Below are positions 17,990 to 25,657 of a stretch of DNA of 64,000 nucleotides, piece by piece. The stretch is from assembly GCF_000745475.1 (NCBI RefSeq), contig NZ_JQJJ01000013.1:310001-374000 (forward strand), in the 5' to 3' direction. The notes under the pieces were generated by a model. That model saw only the letters and a program-made list of their open reading frames with translations. It made no database searches and was not told the DNA's origin. The first letter of the stretch is position 1. The number at the start of each line of letters is the position of its first letter. This DNA is from Allobosea sp. UNC402CLCol (GTDB taxonomy: Bacteria > Pseudomonadota > Alphaproteobacteria > Rhizobiales > Beijerinckiaceae). Both the position numbers and the translations under genes were made by a program.

Positions 17990-18640
17990 TCAGGTCTTCA
18001 CGGCGAAGCGCTTCTCGAGGCGCATGCTCAGGCGTGAAAGCGGGAAGCAGAGGACGAAGTAGACGATCGCCGCGCAGCCATAGGCGAGCAGCGGCTTGTA
18101 GGTCGCGCTGGCGATGATCTGGGCGGCGCGGGACAATTCGACGAAGCCGATGATCGCGGCGAGCGAAGTGCCCTTGATGAGCTGCACCATGAAGCCGACG
18201 GTCGGCGCGACGGAGATCCGCATCGCCTGCGGCAGCACGACGTTGCGCATGCGGGAGGCATAGCTCAGGCCCAGAGCATAGGCGGCCTCGGTCTGCCCGC
18301 GTGGCACGGCCTGGATGCTGCCGCGCCAGATCTCTCCGAGGAAGGCGCTGGCATGCAGCGTGAAGCCGATGGCGACGGCGATCCAGGGGTTCACCTTGTA
18401 GCCGAGCACCGGCAACCCGTAGAACACGAGGAAGAGCTGCATCAGCAGCGGCGTTCCCTGGAAGAAATCGATATAGAAGCCGGCGCAGCGCTGCAGCCAT
18501 GTCCGTTCCGAAGTGCGCATCAGCGCGACCGCGAGCCCGACGACACCGCCGCCGACGAAGGCGATCAGGGAGAGAAGGATCGTCGCCTGCACACCCGAGA
18601 GGATGGCGAGCGCTTCCGGCAGACCGAATTGCCTGATCAT
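17990..18640 (-). CDS. ABC transporter permease, polar amino acid family
   Basis: A 216-residue HisM/GlnP-type permease with about five hydrophobic segments (for example AILSGVQATILLSLIAFVGGGVVGLAVALM and YGCAAIVYFVLCFPLS). The EAA loop that contacts the ATPase is TEAAYALGLSYASRMRNVVLPQA. FYIDFFQGTPLLMQLFLVFYGLP is the typical hairpin of this family. It lies 7 bp after the partner permease gene. The two presumably form a heterodimer in the inner membrane. Confidence 0.9.
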   Translation of the reverse strand: MIRQFGLPEALAILSGVQATILLSLIAFVGGGVVGLAVALMRTSERTWLQRCAGFYIDFFQGTPLLMQLFLVFYGLPVLGYKVNPWIAVAIGFTLHASAFLGEIWRGSIQAVPRGQTEAAYALGLSYASRMRNVVLPQAMRISVAPTVGFMVQLIKGTSLAAIIGFVELSRAAQIIASATYKPLLAYGCAAIVYFVLCFPLSRLSMRLEKRFAVKT

Positions 18641-18647
18641 GGCGCCC

Positions 18648-19316
18648 TCACTTCACCGGATAGGAGAAATAGACGCGGTCGATCAGCTTGAACAAAGTCG
18701 CGAAGCCGAACGACATCGTCAGGTAGAGGATCGTCGCGACGATGTAGATCTCGAAGCTGCGGAAGGTCAGCGTATCGATCGACTGGGCGATCGAGGTCAG
18801 CTCCTCCGCCGAGATCGAGGAGACGATGCTGGTCGTCAGCAGCGTCAGCACGAACTGGCCGGACAGAGCCGGGAAGATGATCCGCAGCGCCGGCTTCAGG
18901 ACGATGTGGCGGAAGATCTGCAGCGGCTTGAGGCCGAGCGCCGTGCCGGCCTCGTACTGGCCGCGCGCGATCGCGTCGATGCCGCCGCGGATGACCTCCG
19001 CCGAGAAGGCCCCGCAGTTGAGGCTCAGCGCCAGGATGGCGGCGCTCCAGGGCTGGAAGCTGATGCCGAGCGCCGGCAGGCCGAAGAAGATGAAGAAGAC
19101 CTGCACCAGGAACGGCGTGTTCCGGATGATCTCGACATAGGTGCCGGCCGCGATCCGTGCCGTCGTGAACCGGCTTCGCTTGGCAAGCGCCGTCAGGATG
19201 CCGATCGTAAGCCCGGCCGAGATCGAGATCGCCGAGAGCAGGATCGTCAGCCAGCAGCCGCGCAGCAGCTGCTCCCAGTAGGGAAGCAGGACCGAGAAAT
19301 CGAACTGATACGTCAA
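18648..19316 (-). CDS. ABC transporter permease, polar amino acid family
   Basis: A 222-residue permease related to the next gene. It shows the family start (WEQLLRGCWLTILLSAISISAGLTIGIL), the VEIIRNTPFLVQVFFIFFGLPALG hairpin and the EAA motif YEAGTALGLKPLQIFRHIVLKPAL. It is the first transporter gene of the operon, 42 bp downstream of the AroE paralogue. Together with its partner it would form the translocation channel. Confidence 0.9.
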   Translation of the reverse strand: MTYQFDFSVLLPYWEQLLRGCWLTILLSAISISAGLTIGILTALAKRSRFTTARIAAGTYVEIIRNTPFLVQVFFIFFGLPALGISFQPWSAAILALSLNCGAFSAEVIRGGIDAIARGQYEAGTALGLKPLQIFRHIVLKPALRIIFPALSGQFVLTLLTTSIVSSISAEELTSIAQSIDTLTFRSFEIYIVATILYLTMSFGFATLFKLIDRVYFSYPVK

Positions 19317-19358
19317 GGTTTCCTCCAGGCGCCCCGGTCTTTCGCCGGGGTCGGTGTC

Positions 19359-20195
19359 TCAGGGGATGCGGAAGAACTCCCGGTAGAGGGGAATCTGCTC
19401 GTTCAGCATCGGAAGTCCGGGATGCGTTCGCAGGCCGCGCGCAGCAGCCTCGCGCAGCAGCCGCGTCTGCGCCGGCTTCATGATGATGTCGGCGACGATG
19501 GCTTCGGCGCGCAGGCCATCCAGCGCGAAGGGCAGCGGATCATCCTCGCGCAAACCCAGCGGCGTGGCGTTCACCACCACGTCGCTCGCCGGATCGAGAG
19601 AGCTTGCGGCCCGCGCAAGACCCGGCCAGCGCTCGCCAAGACGGCCCGCGAGCGCTTCTGCCCGCACCGGATCGATATCGACGACCGACACTGTCGATGC
19701 CCCCGCCTGCAGGACCGCGGCGGCGATCGCGACGCCCGCCCCTCCCGCGCCGACGAGGGTGAGGCGCTTGCCCGCGATGGCGTGGCCGGCGCCGAGAAGA
19801 CCCCGCACAAAGCCCGCACCGTCGAAATTGTCGCCAGACCAACTGCCGTCTGCCTCGCGCCGCATCGCATTGACGGACCCCGCCAGCCGCGCGGCCTCGC
19901 TGAGCCGATCCGCGTGACGGCAGACCGCGAGCTTGTGCGGCACCGTGACGAGGAAGCCGTCGAGATTGCCGATCCGCTTCAGGCCTTCGACGACGGCAGC
20001 CAGATCGCCGGGCGACACCTCCACCGGAATCAGTGCGGCATCCACGCCACGCTCGCGGAAGAGCCGGTTCATCATGGCCGGCGCCATGACCTGCGCCACC
20101 GGGTCGCCGAGCACGGCGAAGAGGCGCGTGCGACCGGTGATCGACTCCACGGCTGGAGCATCGCGCTTGTCGTTGACGAAGGAGGCTACCGCCAC
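19359..20195 (-). CDS. Shikimate dehydrogenase (AroE) paralogue with altered substrate site
   Basis: A 278-residue AroE-superfamily oxidoreductase. The catalytic residues of E. coli AroE are recognisable: Lys88 in VTVPHK (K65), Asn109 in GSVNAM (N86) and Asp125 in GDNFDG (D102). A Rossmann motif VGAGGAGVAIAAA follows. The two serines that hold the shikimate carboxylate (S14 and S16 of E. coli) are replaced by Val36 and Ala38 in DPVAQVMAP, and the active-site Thr beside the Asp is Phe124. This is therefore probably not biosynthetic AroE but a dehydrogenase for another hydroxy compound. It is the first gene of a minus-strand catabolic operon facing two IclR genes. Confidence 0.85.
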   Translation of the reverse strand: MAVASFVNDKRDAPAVESITGRTRLFAVLGDPVAQVMAPAMMNRLFRERGVDAALIPVEVSPGDLAAVVEGLKRIGNLDGFLVTVPHKLAVCRHADRLSEAARLAGSVNAMRREADGSWSGDNFDGAGFVRGLLGAGHAIAGKRLTLVGAGGAGVAIAAAVLQAGASTVSVVDIDPVRAEALAGRLGERWPGLARAASSLDPASDVVVNATPLGLREDDPLPFALDGLRAEAIVADIIMKPAQTRLLREAAARGLRTHPGLPMLNEQIPLYREFFRIP

Positions 20196-20313
20196 GGATC
20201 GGGCCCGTTCGATAAAGTGGAACTGGTTCCATAAATATCATAGTTCCACTGCGGTCAAGAGAAGTGACACTGCGTTCCAATTTGAATAAGCTTCCAATTG
20301 GAATGGAGGTGCC
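20196..20313. promoter_or_regulatory. Divergent promoter region with two IclR-type palindromes
   Basis: The 118-bp gap between the AroE paralogue and the first iclR gene contains TGGAACTGGTTCCA (20218-20231), which fits the TGGAA-N-TTCCA pattern common for IclR family operators. It also contains the perfect palindrome TTCCAATTGGAA (20292-20303), which overlaps the ribosome-binding region of the first iclR gene. A further GTTCCACT at 20243-20250 mirrors AGTGGAAC at 20216-20223. One site would control the catabolic operon and the other the regulator itself. Confidence 0.7.
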
Positions 20314-21087
20314 ATGGATCGGGCGATCGCGATAATCGAGATGCTGTCGCGCCACGCCGGCGGCCTGCCGCTGATGGCGATCGCCGACGCATTGGCGATC
20401 CCCCGCAGTGCGACGCATAGGCTGCTCGCCGATCTCAAGGACGAAGGCTATGTCCGCCAGGAGTTCGAGGGCGGGGCCTATCGGCTGACGGCCAAGATCG
20501 TCGCGCTCGGCTTCAGCCACCTGGCTTCCGCCGGGGTGACCACCCGGATCCAGCCGCTTCTCGACCAACTCGCCGACAAGACCGGCGAGCTGGTGACGCT
20601 GGCCGTGATCCACGACGAGAAACTGATCCGCGTCGCGAAGGCGCAAGGTGCGCGGCGCGGGCTGCTCTACAACCCCGATGAAGGCGCCGAGGTCTATCTG
20701 GCCGCGACCTCGAACGGCCATGCCTGGTTGTCCTGCCTGGACGAGGACGAGGCGCTGCAATTGGCGGCCCGGCAGGGCCTGAAGCGCGAGGGATACGGCC
20801 CCAATGCGCCGCGGACGATGCGCGAGCTGCTGGGTTTCGTCGAGACCGCGCGGGAACTGGGCTACGCCAAGATCTTCGAGACCTACGAGCCAGGAACCGC
20901 GGCCATCGCCGTCGCGGCTTTCAGCGAGCGCTCGAAACGCCCGATCGGCACGATCAGCGTTGCCGGCCCCGTCATCCGCATGACGAGCGAAGCGATGGAT
21001 CGCATCCTGCCGCCGCTGCGCGAAACGGCGGAGGCGATCGCCAAGGCCAGCGAGGAACTGCCCTTGTTCCCCGGGACGGCGCACTGA
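20314..21087 (+). CDS. IclR family transcriptional regulator (first of tandem pair)
   Basis: A 257-residue IclR protein. The N-terminal winged helix-turn-helix covers residues 1-60 (IIEMLSRHAGGLPLMAIADALAIPRSATHRLLADLKDEGYV). The GAF-like effector domain includes ELVTLAVIHDEKLIRVAK, GAEVYLAATSNGHAWL and the closing GTISVAGPVIRMT. The ATG at 20314 follows GGAGG at 20305-20309. Only one base separates its stop from the next iclR start, so the two are co-translated. It probably represses the divergent catabolic operon until an intermediate is bound. Confidence 0.9.
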   Translation: MDRAIAIIEMLSRHAGGLPLMAIADALAIPRSATHRLLADLKDEGYVRQEFEGGAYRLTAKIVALGFSHLASAGVTTRIQPLLDQLADKTGELVTLAVIHDEKLIRVAKAQGARRGLLYNPDEGAEVYLAATSNGHAWLSCLDEDEALQLAARQGLKREGYGPNAPRTMRELLGFVETARELGYAKIFETYEPGTAAIAVAAFSERSKRPIGTISVAGPVIRMTSEAMDRILPPLRETAEAIAKASEELPLFPGTAH

Positions 21088-21088
21088 C

Positions 21089-21862
21089 ATGTCCAGTCGA
21101 ATCCGGGCTCTCGGCATGCTTGAAACATTGGCGCAGTATCCGAACGGCCTTGCCCCGCGCGAACTGGCGCAACTGCTGAAGATTCCACAGGCCGCAGCCG
21201 AGCGGACGGTTCAGGGGCTCGTCGAAGGCGGCTTCGTCTTCCGCTCGCCCGATGGCGCGGTGCGCCTCAGCGTCAAGCTCGCGGCGCTGGGGCTCGCCTA
21301 TCTCGGAACCAGCGGCATCACCGACCTCGTCCAGCCCATTCTCGACGACCTCGCCAAGCGAACGGGGGAATTGGTGAGGCTCGCGGTCGTCGAAAGCGAC
21401 CATCTGACCTGGGTCGCCAAATCCCAGAGCGCGCAAAGCGGACTGTTCTACGTCCCCCATACCGAGACCGAAGTCTATCTTGCCGCCACCGCGAACGGGC
21501 AGGCCTGGCTCGCGAGCCTCGACGATGCGCAGCTGCGGATGGTGGTCGAAAGACAAGGCTTGCATCGACCGGATCTGGGGCCCAACGCGCCGCGCACGAT
21601 CGATCAGCTGCTCGAGCAGATCGAGCAGACGCGCAGGCTCGGCTACGCCTGCGTGACCGAGGCCTACGAGGTCGGCACATCAGCCATGGCCACCGCGATC
21701 CGCAAGCGCGGCGTCGGGCATCCGGTCGGAACGATCAGCGTAGCAGGCCCGACGATCCGGATGACCCGGGAACGGATGGCCGAGATTGCCCCCTGGCTGC
21801 AGGCGAGCGCCAACGAACTCGGCGCGGCGGCGGCTTCATCACCCTTGTTCAGTCTTCATTAG
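21089..21862 (+). CDS. IclR family transcriptional regulator (second of tandem pair)
   Basis: A second IclR protein, also 257 residues. It shares long identities with its neighbour, including EVYLAAT, LGYA, GPNAPRT and GTISVAGP.IRMT, so the pair looks like an old tandem duplication. The HTH region differs more (GLAPRELAQLLKIPQAAAERTVQGLVEGGFVF) and is less canonical. Its recognition helix may therefore read another site, or it may work as a heterodimer partner. It lacks a promoter of its own because only one base separates it from the first gene. Confidence 0.9.
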   Translation: MSSRIRALGMLETLAQYPNGLAPRELAQLLKIPQAAAERTVQGLVEGGFVFRSPDGAVRLSVKLAALGLAYLGTSGITDLVQPILDDLAKRTGELVRLAVVESDHLTWVAKSQSAQSGLFYVPHTETEVYLAATANGQAWLASLDDAQLRMVVERQGLHRPDLGPNAPRTIDQLLEQIEQTRRLGYACVTEAYEVGTSAMATAIRKRGVGHPVGTISVAGPTIRMTRERMAEIAPWLQASANELGAAAASSPLFSLH

Positions 21863-21920
21863 CTGGCCCTGATCGGGCCACGCTCGTAGCCGGCCGATCG
21901 CCGGCGTCCTCCTCGACGGG

Positions 21921-22805
21921 TCAGCCTTGATCCTGTGTGCTGGCCGCGCCCGGCCCTCGCGCCAAGGGCGGCTTCGGCGCCGGTTGCACGCGGGCTTTTC
22001 CCTTCAGCAGATCCCAGCTGTTCTGCTGGCTGACGCTGCGCTTGAGATAGGCGATGGCCGCCGCCGCTTCCGCCGGGCTCTGGTCCTGGCGAGCGAGCGT
22101 CTCCGCCTCGCCGAAGCGGCCCTGCAGCCCGAGGACGAGAACCAGATTCTGGCGGACGCGCACATCGGCCGCGGGCGTAGCCGCCGCCTCGCGCAGGACG
22201 CGCTCCGCCTCCGGCAGGTTCCGCGACAGCGCCAGCGAGAGGCCGAGATTGGACATCACCGTCGGCTCGTTCGGCACGAGCTTCAATGCGGTCTGGTAGA
22301 GCTGCTGCGCCCGGTCGTGCTCGCCGAGCTGGTCGGCGACGGTGCCCTGGGCCGAGAGGATGCGCCAATCCGGCCGCTCCGGCGAATGCGCGCGGGAGAG
22401 CACTTCGTCGGCCTCGCGCAGGCGGCCATTGTCGGCGAGCGAACGGCCATAGGCCCCGAGCAGTTCGCGATCGTCCTGATGCACGAGCACCGCGTTCTGG
22501 AGAACGGCGAGGGCCTGTGCATGTTGTTCGGAGGCGCGCAAGGCACGGGCATAGTAGAACGCCGCGTCACGGTCCTTCGGATTGGCGTCGTAGCGCCTGG
22601 CCCAGCTATCGCGCTCGGCCTGCCAGTCGGAGGCCGTGCGCGGCTGAGCCGGCTGGCTGCGGCCGATCGAGCCGGTGATGTCGCCGGGGCCGCCGCGGCT
22701 CTGGCAGCCGGCGAGCGCCAGCGCCGCAAGGCCAACGGCGAAACCGAGACCGGCACGCCGGCGACGCGGGAACGGAGGGCGGGAAGCGGGCTGTGTTTGC
22801 GACAT
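21921..22805 (-). CDS. TPR lipoprotein, TadD-like
   Basis: A 294-residue protein with an arginine-rich start, a hydrophobic segment and a lipobox (LALAGC at about residues 29-34), so it is probably an outer-membrane-directed lipoprotein. It then has TPR-type helical repeats: RDAAFYYARALRASEQHAQALAVLQNAV, ELLGAYGRSLADNGRLREADEVLSRA and PTVMSNLGLSLALSRNLPEAERVLREA. The order and length match TadD of the Flp/Tad pilus assembly system. No other tad gene is in the window, so this is the stand-alone form. It is convergent with the second iclR gene. Confidence 0.8.
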   Translation of the reverse strand: MSQTQPASRPPFPRRRRAGLGFAVGLAALALAGCQSRGGPGDITGSIGRSQPAQPRTASDWQAERDSWARRYDANPKDRDAAFYYARALRASEQHAQALAVLQNAVLVHQDDRELLGAYGRSLADNGRLREADEVLSRAHSPERPDWRILSAQGTVADQLGEHDRAQQLYQTALKLVPNEPTVMSNLGLSLALSRNLPEAERVLREAAATPAADVRVRQNLVLVLGLQGRFGEAETLARQDQSPAEAAAAIAYLKRSVSQQNSWDLLKGKARVQPAPKPPLARGPGAASTQDQG

Positions 22806-22927
22806 GGGCCGGATAGCCTCGCGGACTTACGTCCTGATGGGTTCGTCTGGTCGCTCCGGTGATAAAGCGTTAACCCTAATGCATTGTTAACCAGCCGCTC
22901 CCACCGCCCCGAAACCGGTTCCCGCCC

Positions 22928-24310
22928 GTGCACAGCCTCCTGACCTCCGCCGCCGCCGCCGCGATCCCCGTTCATGCCGTTTCCGCGCCGGGCTGGCCCG
23001 ATCTTCAGGAACGCCTGACATCCGAGCAGCGCAGCTTCACGCTGGCGCAGGGCTTCACGGCGCGGACGGGGCAGCATTGCTTCCTGCCGGATGCCCAAGG
23101 GCGGCTCGCCGCCGTGCTGCTCGGCCTCGACAGGCCGGGCCGCAACCGCGATCCCTTCGCGCCCGCGCGGCTGGCGGCGCAATTGCCGGCGGGGGACTAT
23201 GCGCTCGCGGGAGAGATCGACGATCCCGACCTGGCCACGCTCGGCTGGCTGCTGCAGGGCTACCGTTTCGACCGCTACCGCAAGCCTGCGCCGGCGAAGG
23301 CCCGGCTCGTCCTGCCCGCGGGCGTGGACGGGGCGGAGATCAGCCTGATCGCGGAATCGGCGATGCTGGCGCGCGACCTCGTCAACACGCCGGCCAACGA
23401 CATGGGCCCCGACGAGATCGAGGCGGCGATCCAGGTGCTCGCGGCCGAATGCGGCGCGAGCGTCATCAGCATCGCCGGCGACGAGTTGATCGCCGAGAAC
23501 CTGCCGATGATCCATGCGGTCGGCCGGGCCTCGCCACGGGCGCCGCGCCTCATCGATCTGGTCTGGGGCGATCCGGCCCATCCGAAGGTCACGCTCGTCG
23601 GCAAGGGCGTCGCCTTCGACACCGGCGGGCTCGACATCAAGCCCGCGGCCGCCATGCTGCTGATGAAGAAGGATATGGGCGGCGCGGCGGCCGCGATCGC
23701 CGCCGCCCGGATGATCATGCTGGCGAAGCTGCCGGTGCGCCTGCGATTGCTGGTGCCGGCGGTCGAGAACGCGATCTCCGGCTCGGCCTTTCGCCCCGGC
23801 GATATCCTGCCGAGCCGCAAGGGCCTCACCGTCGAGATCGGCAACACCGATGCGGAGGGGCGGCTGATCCTCGCCGATGCACTGGCGCTCGCCGACGAGG
23901 AGGCGCCGGAGCTGCTGATCGACTTTGCCACGCTGACCGGCGCGGCCCGCACGGCGCTGGGGCCGGAATTGCCGCCCTTCTACACGCATGACGAAGGGCT
24001 CGCCGCCGAGATCGCGCGGATCGGCCTCGCGGTGAACGATCCGGTCTGGCGACTGCCGCTCTGGGCTCCCTATGACCGCATGCTCGATTCCAAGATCGCC
24101 GATGTGAACCATGTTTCGAGCGGCGGCATGGCCGGCTCCATCACGGCGGCGCTCTTCCTCAACCGCTTCGTCGAACGCACGCAGTCCTACGCCCATTTCG
24201 ACATCTATGGCTGGAACCCCACAACCAAACCAGGCCGCCCGGAAGGCGGCGAATGCCAGGCGGCGCGATTGAGCTATGCGCTGGCGAAGCAACTCTACCC
24301 GGCCGGTTAA
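22928..24310 (+). CDS. Leucyl aminopeptidase family (M17) metallopeptidase
   Basis: This 460-residue enzyme belongs to peptidase family M17. The metal- and catalysis-related motifs are preserved: VGKGVAFDTGGLDIKP with the active-site Lys, MKKDMGGAAA, and NTDAEGRLILADAL with the active-site Arg. The variable N-terminal domain is shorter than that of PepA, as in the PepB-like alphaproteobacterial form. It removes N-terminal residues from peptides in the cytoplasm. The start is GTG at 22928, without a strong Shine-Dalgarno, so it could lie slightly further downstream. Confidence 0.9.
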   Translation: MHSLLTSAAAAAIPVHAVSAPGWPDLQERLTSEQRSFTLAQGFTARTGQHCFLPDAQGRLAAVLLGLDRPGRNRDPFAPARLAAQLPAGDYALAGEIDDPDLATLGWLLQGYRFDRYRKPAPAKARLVLPAGVDGAEISLIAESAMLARDLVNTPANDMGPDEIEAAIQVLAAECGASVISIAGDELIAENLPMIHAVGRASPRAPRLIDLVWGDPAHPKVTLVGKGVAFDTGGLDIKPAAAMLLMKKDMGGAAAAIAAARMIMLAKLPVRLRLLVPAVENAISGSAFRPGDILPSRKGLTVEIGNTDAEGRLILADALALADEEAPELLIDFATLTGAARTALGPELPPFYTHDEGLAAEIARIGLAVNDPVWRLPLWAPYDRMLDSKIADVNHVSSGGMAGSITAALFLNRFVERTQSYAHFDIYGWNPTTKPGRPEGGECQAARLSYALAKQLYPAG

Positions 24311-24357
24311 GGCTGATCGGCGAAGCCGATTGCGCCTTTCCTCCTGCAGGATAATGA

Positions 24358-24369
24358 TACGGGTCCGTA
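24358..24369. promoter_or_regulatory. Palindrome upstream of the small MarR gene
   Basis: TACGG (24358-24362) and CCGTA (24365-24369) form a short inverted repeat separated by two bases, 21 bp before the marR start. Its position suits an autoregulatory operator, but the arms are short. Confidence 0.35.
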
Positions 24370-24390
24370 ACGATCTGGAACCCCGTCCAC

Positions 24391-24744
24391 ATGCCGTTGG
24401 AGATCAGGCCCTCGCAGGCACTCAGGCTCTGGCGGCAGGTGCATCTCGATCTGGTGCGGGACGGGCAGGCCGATCTCTCGGCCCGCCAGACCGCGATCCT
24501 GCTCACGGTCTATCTCGAATTGCCGCCGCATACGGTCAGGGGGCTGGCGAGGCAGCTCGGCGTGACCAAGCCGGTCATCACCCGCGCGCTCGACACGCTC
24601 GGCAAGCTCGGCCTGCTCACCCGCAAGCGCGACGAGGAAGACCGGCGCAATGTCGTGATCCAGCGCACCGTCGCAGGGGCGCTGGCCGTGGAGCGGCTGG
24701 GAGACCTCGTCACCGAGCATGCGAAGGAGATCGGGGCGAGTTGA
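24391..24744 (+). CDS. MarR family winged-helix regulator
   Basis: A 117-residue MarR-type regulator consisting of the winged-helix core: LSARQTAILLTVYLELPPHTVRGLARQLGVTKPVITRALDTLGKLGLLTRKRDEEDRRNVVIQRT, with the DxRR wing motif (DEEDRRN). The dimerisation helices are short, so the protein is smaller than typical MarR (about 140-150 residues). It lies 51 bp upstream of an NlpC/P60 hydrolase gene on the same strand and may be co-transcribed with it. A similar MarR-NlpC pairing occurs in other Hyphomicrobiales, from memory. Confidence 0.8.
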   Translation: MPLEIRPSQALRLWRQVHLDLVRDGQADLSARQTAILLTVYLELPPHTVRGLARQLGVTKPVITRALDTLGKLGLLTRKRDEEDRRNVVIQRTVAGALAVERLGDLVTEHAKEIGAS

Positions 24745-24795
24745 GACCTCCTCCCCACAATGACGATCTCGTCCGACATGCTCTAGGGTGCCGCC

Positions 24796-25653
24796 ATGAC
24801 CGTGATTCTCGACCGTCGCATCACCGCCTTCCGCCCCGATCTCGCCGCCAGCCATCTGCGCGGGCAGGTCAAGGCGCCGGCCTTCGCCGAGCCGCAGCCG
24901 ATGCGCGTGGTCGCAGCCTCCGCGCCGCTGCGGCGCGAACCGCGACCGGACGCGGCCCTCGATACCGAAGCGCTCGCGGGCGAGCTGGTGCAGGTCTATG
25001 AGCGTTATGAAGGCTGGGCCTGGGTTCAGCTCGCAGGCGATGGCTATGTCGGCTATCTGCCGGATGATTGCCTGCGAGCCGATGCTCCGGCTCCGACGCA
25101 TCGCGTCAGCGCGCTCAGGACCTTCGTCTATCCCGGTCCCTCGATCAAATTGCCGCCGCTCGCGGTGCTCTCGCTCAACGCCGCCGTCACGGTGGCAGGA
25201 GAAACGGGCGATTTCGCTGTCCTCAGCGATGGCGGCCATGTCTTCCTGAAGCATCTCGCCACGCTCGACCGCTTCGAGCCCGATTACGCTGGGGTCGCCG
25301 AGCGTTTCCTCGGCGTGCCCTATCTCTGGGGCGGCAAGACCAGCCTCGGGCTCGACTGCTCCGGGCTGACGCAGCTTGCGCTCGCAGCCGCCGGCATCGC
25401 CGCGCCGCGCGATTCCGACATGCAGGAGGCCGGGCTCGGCACGGCCGTCGCCTTCGACGAGAGCCTCTCCGGGCTCAAACGCGGCGACCTGGTCTTCTGG
25501 AAGGGCCATGTCGGCATCCTGACCGCTCCCGACACGCTGCTGCACGCTAATGGCTATACGATGGACGTGCATCGCGAGCCGCTGCGCGAGGCGCGCGACC
25601 GCATCCGCGACAAGAGCTTCGGCGCGATCACCAGCATCAAGCGGCTGGGATAG
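24796..25653 (+). CDS. NlpC/P60 family cell-wall peptidase with SH3-like domains
   Basis: A 285-residue protein with two bacterial SH3-like regions (about residues 30-95, VVAASAPLRREPRPDAALDTEALAGE and WVQLAGDGYVGYLPDDCL, then 100-150). A C-terminal NlpC/P60 domain starts near residue 165. The catalytic Cys is in LDCSGLTQLAL, and His in KGHVGILT follows about 55 residues later. It cleaves peptide bonds in murein stem peptides. There is no signal peptide, so it probably acts on recycled cell-wall peptides in the cytoplasm or is exported by another route. Its stop is 4 bp from the convergent mutS stop. Confidence 0.9.
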   Translation: MTVILDRRITAFRPDLAASHLRGQVKAPAFAEPQPMRVVAASAPLRREPRPDAALDTEALAGELVQVYERYEGWAWVQLAGDGYVGYLPDDCLRADAPAPTHRVSALRTFVYPGPSIKLPPLAVLSLNAAVTVAGETGDFAVLSDGGHVFLKHLATLDRFEPDYAGVAERFLGVPYLWGGKTSLGLDCSGLTQLALAAAGIAAPRDSDMQEAGLGTAVAFDESLSGLKRGDLVFWKGHVGILTAPDTLLHANGYTMDVHREPLREARDRIRDKSFGAITSIKRLG

Positions 25654-25657
25654 AGCT

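Noticed and set aside
22866-22893. Pair of GTTAACC repeats before the aminopeptidase gene, also possibly CtrA-like.
   Set aside because: The TTAA cores are too far apart for a standard site, and the gene is not a known cell-cycle target.
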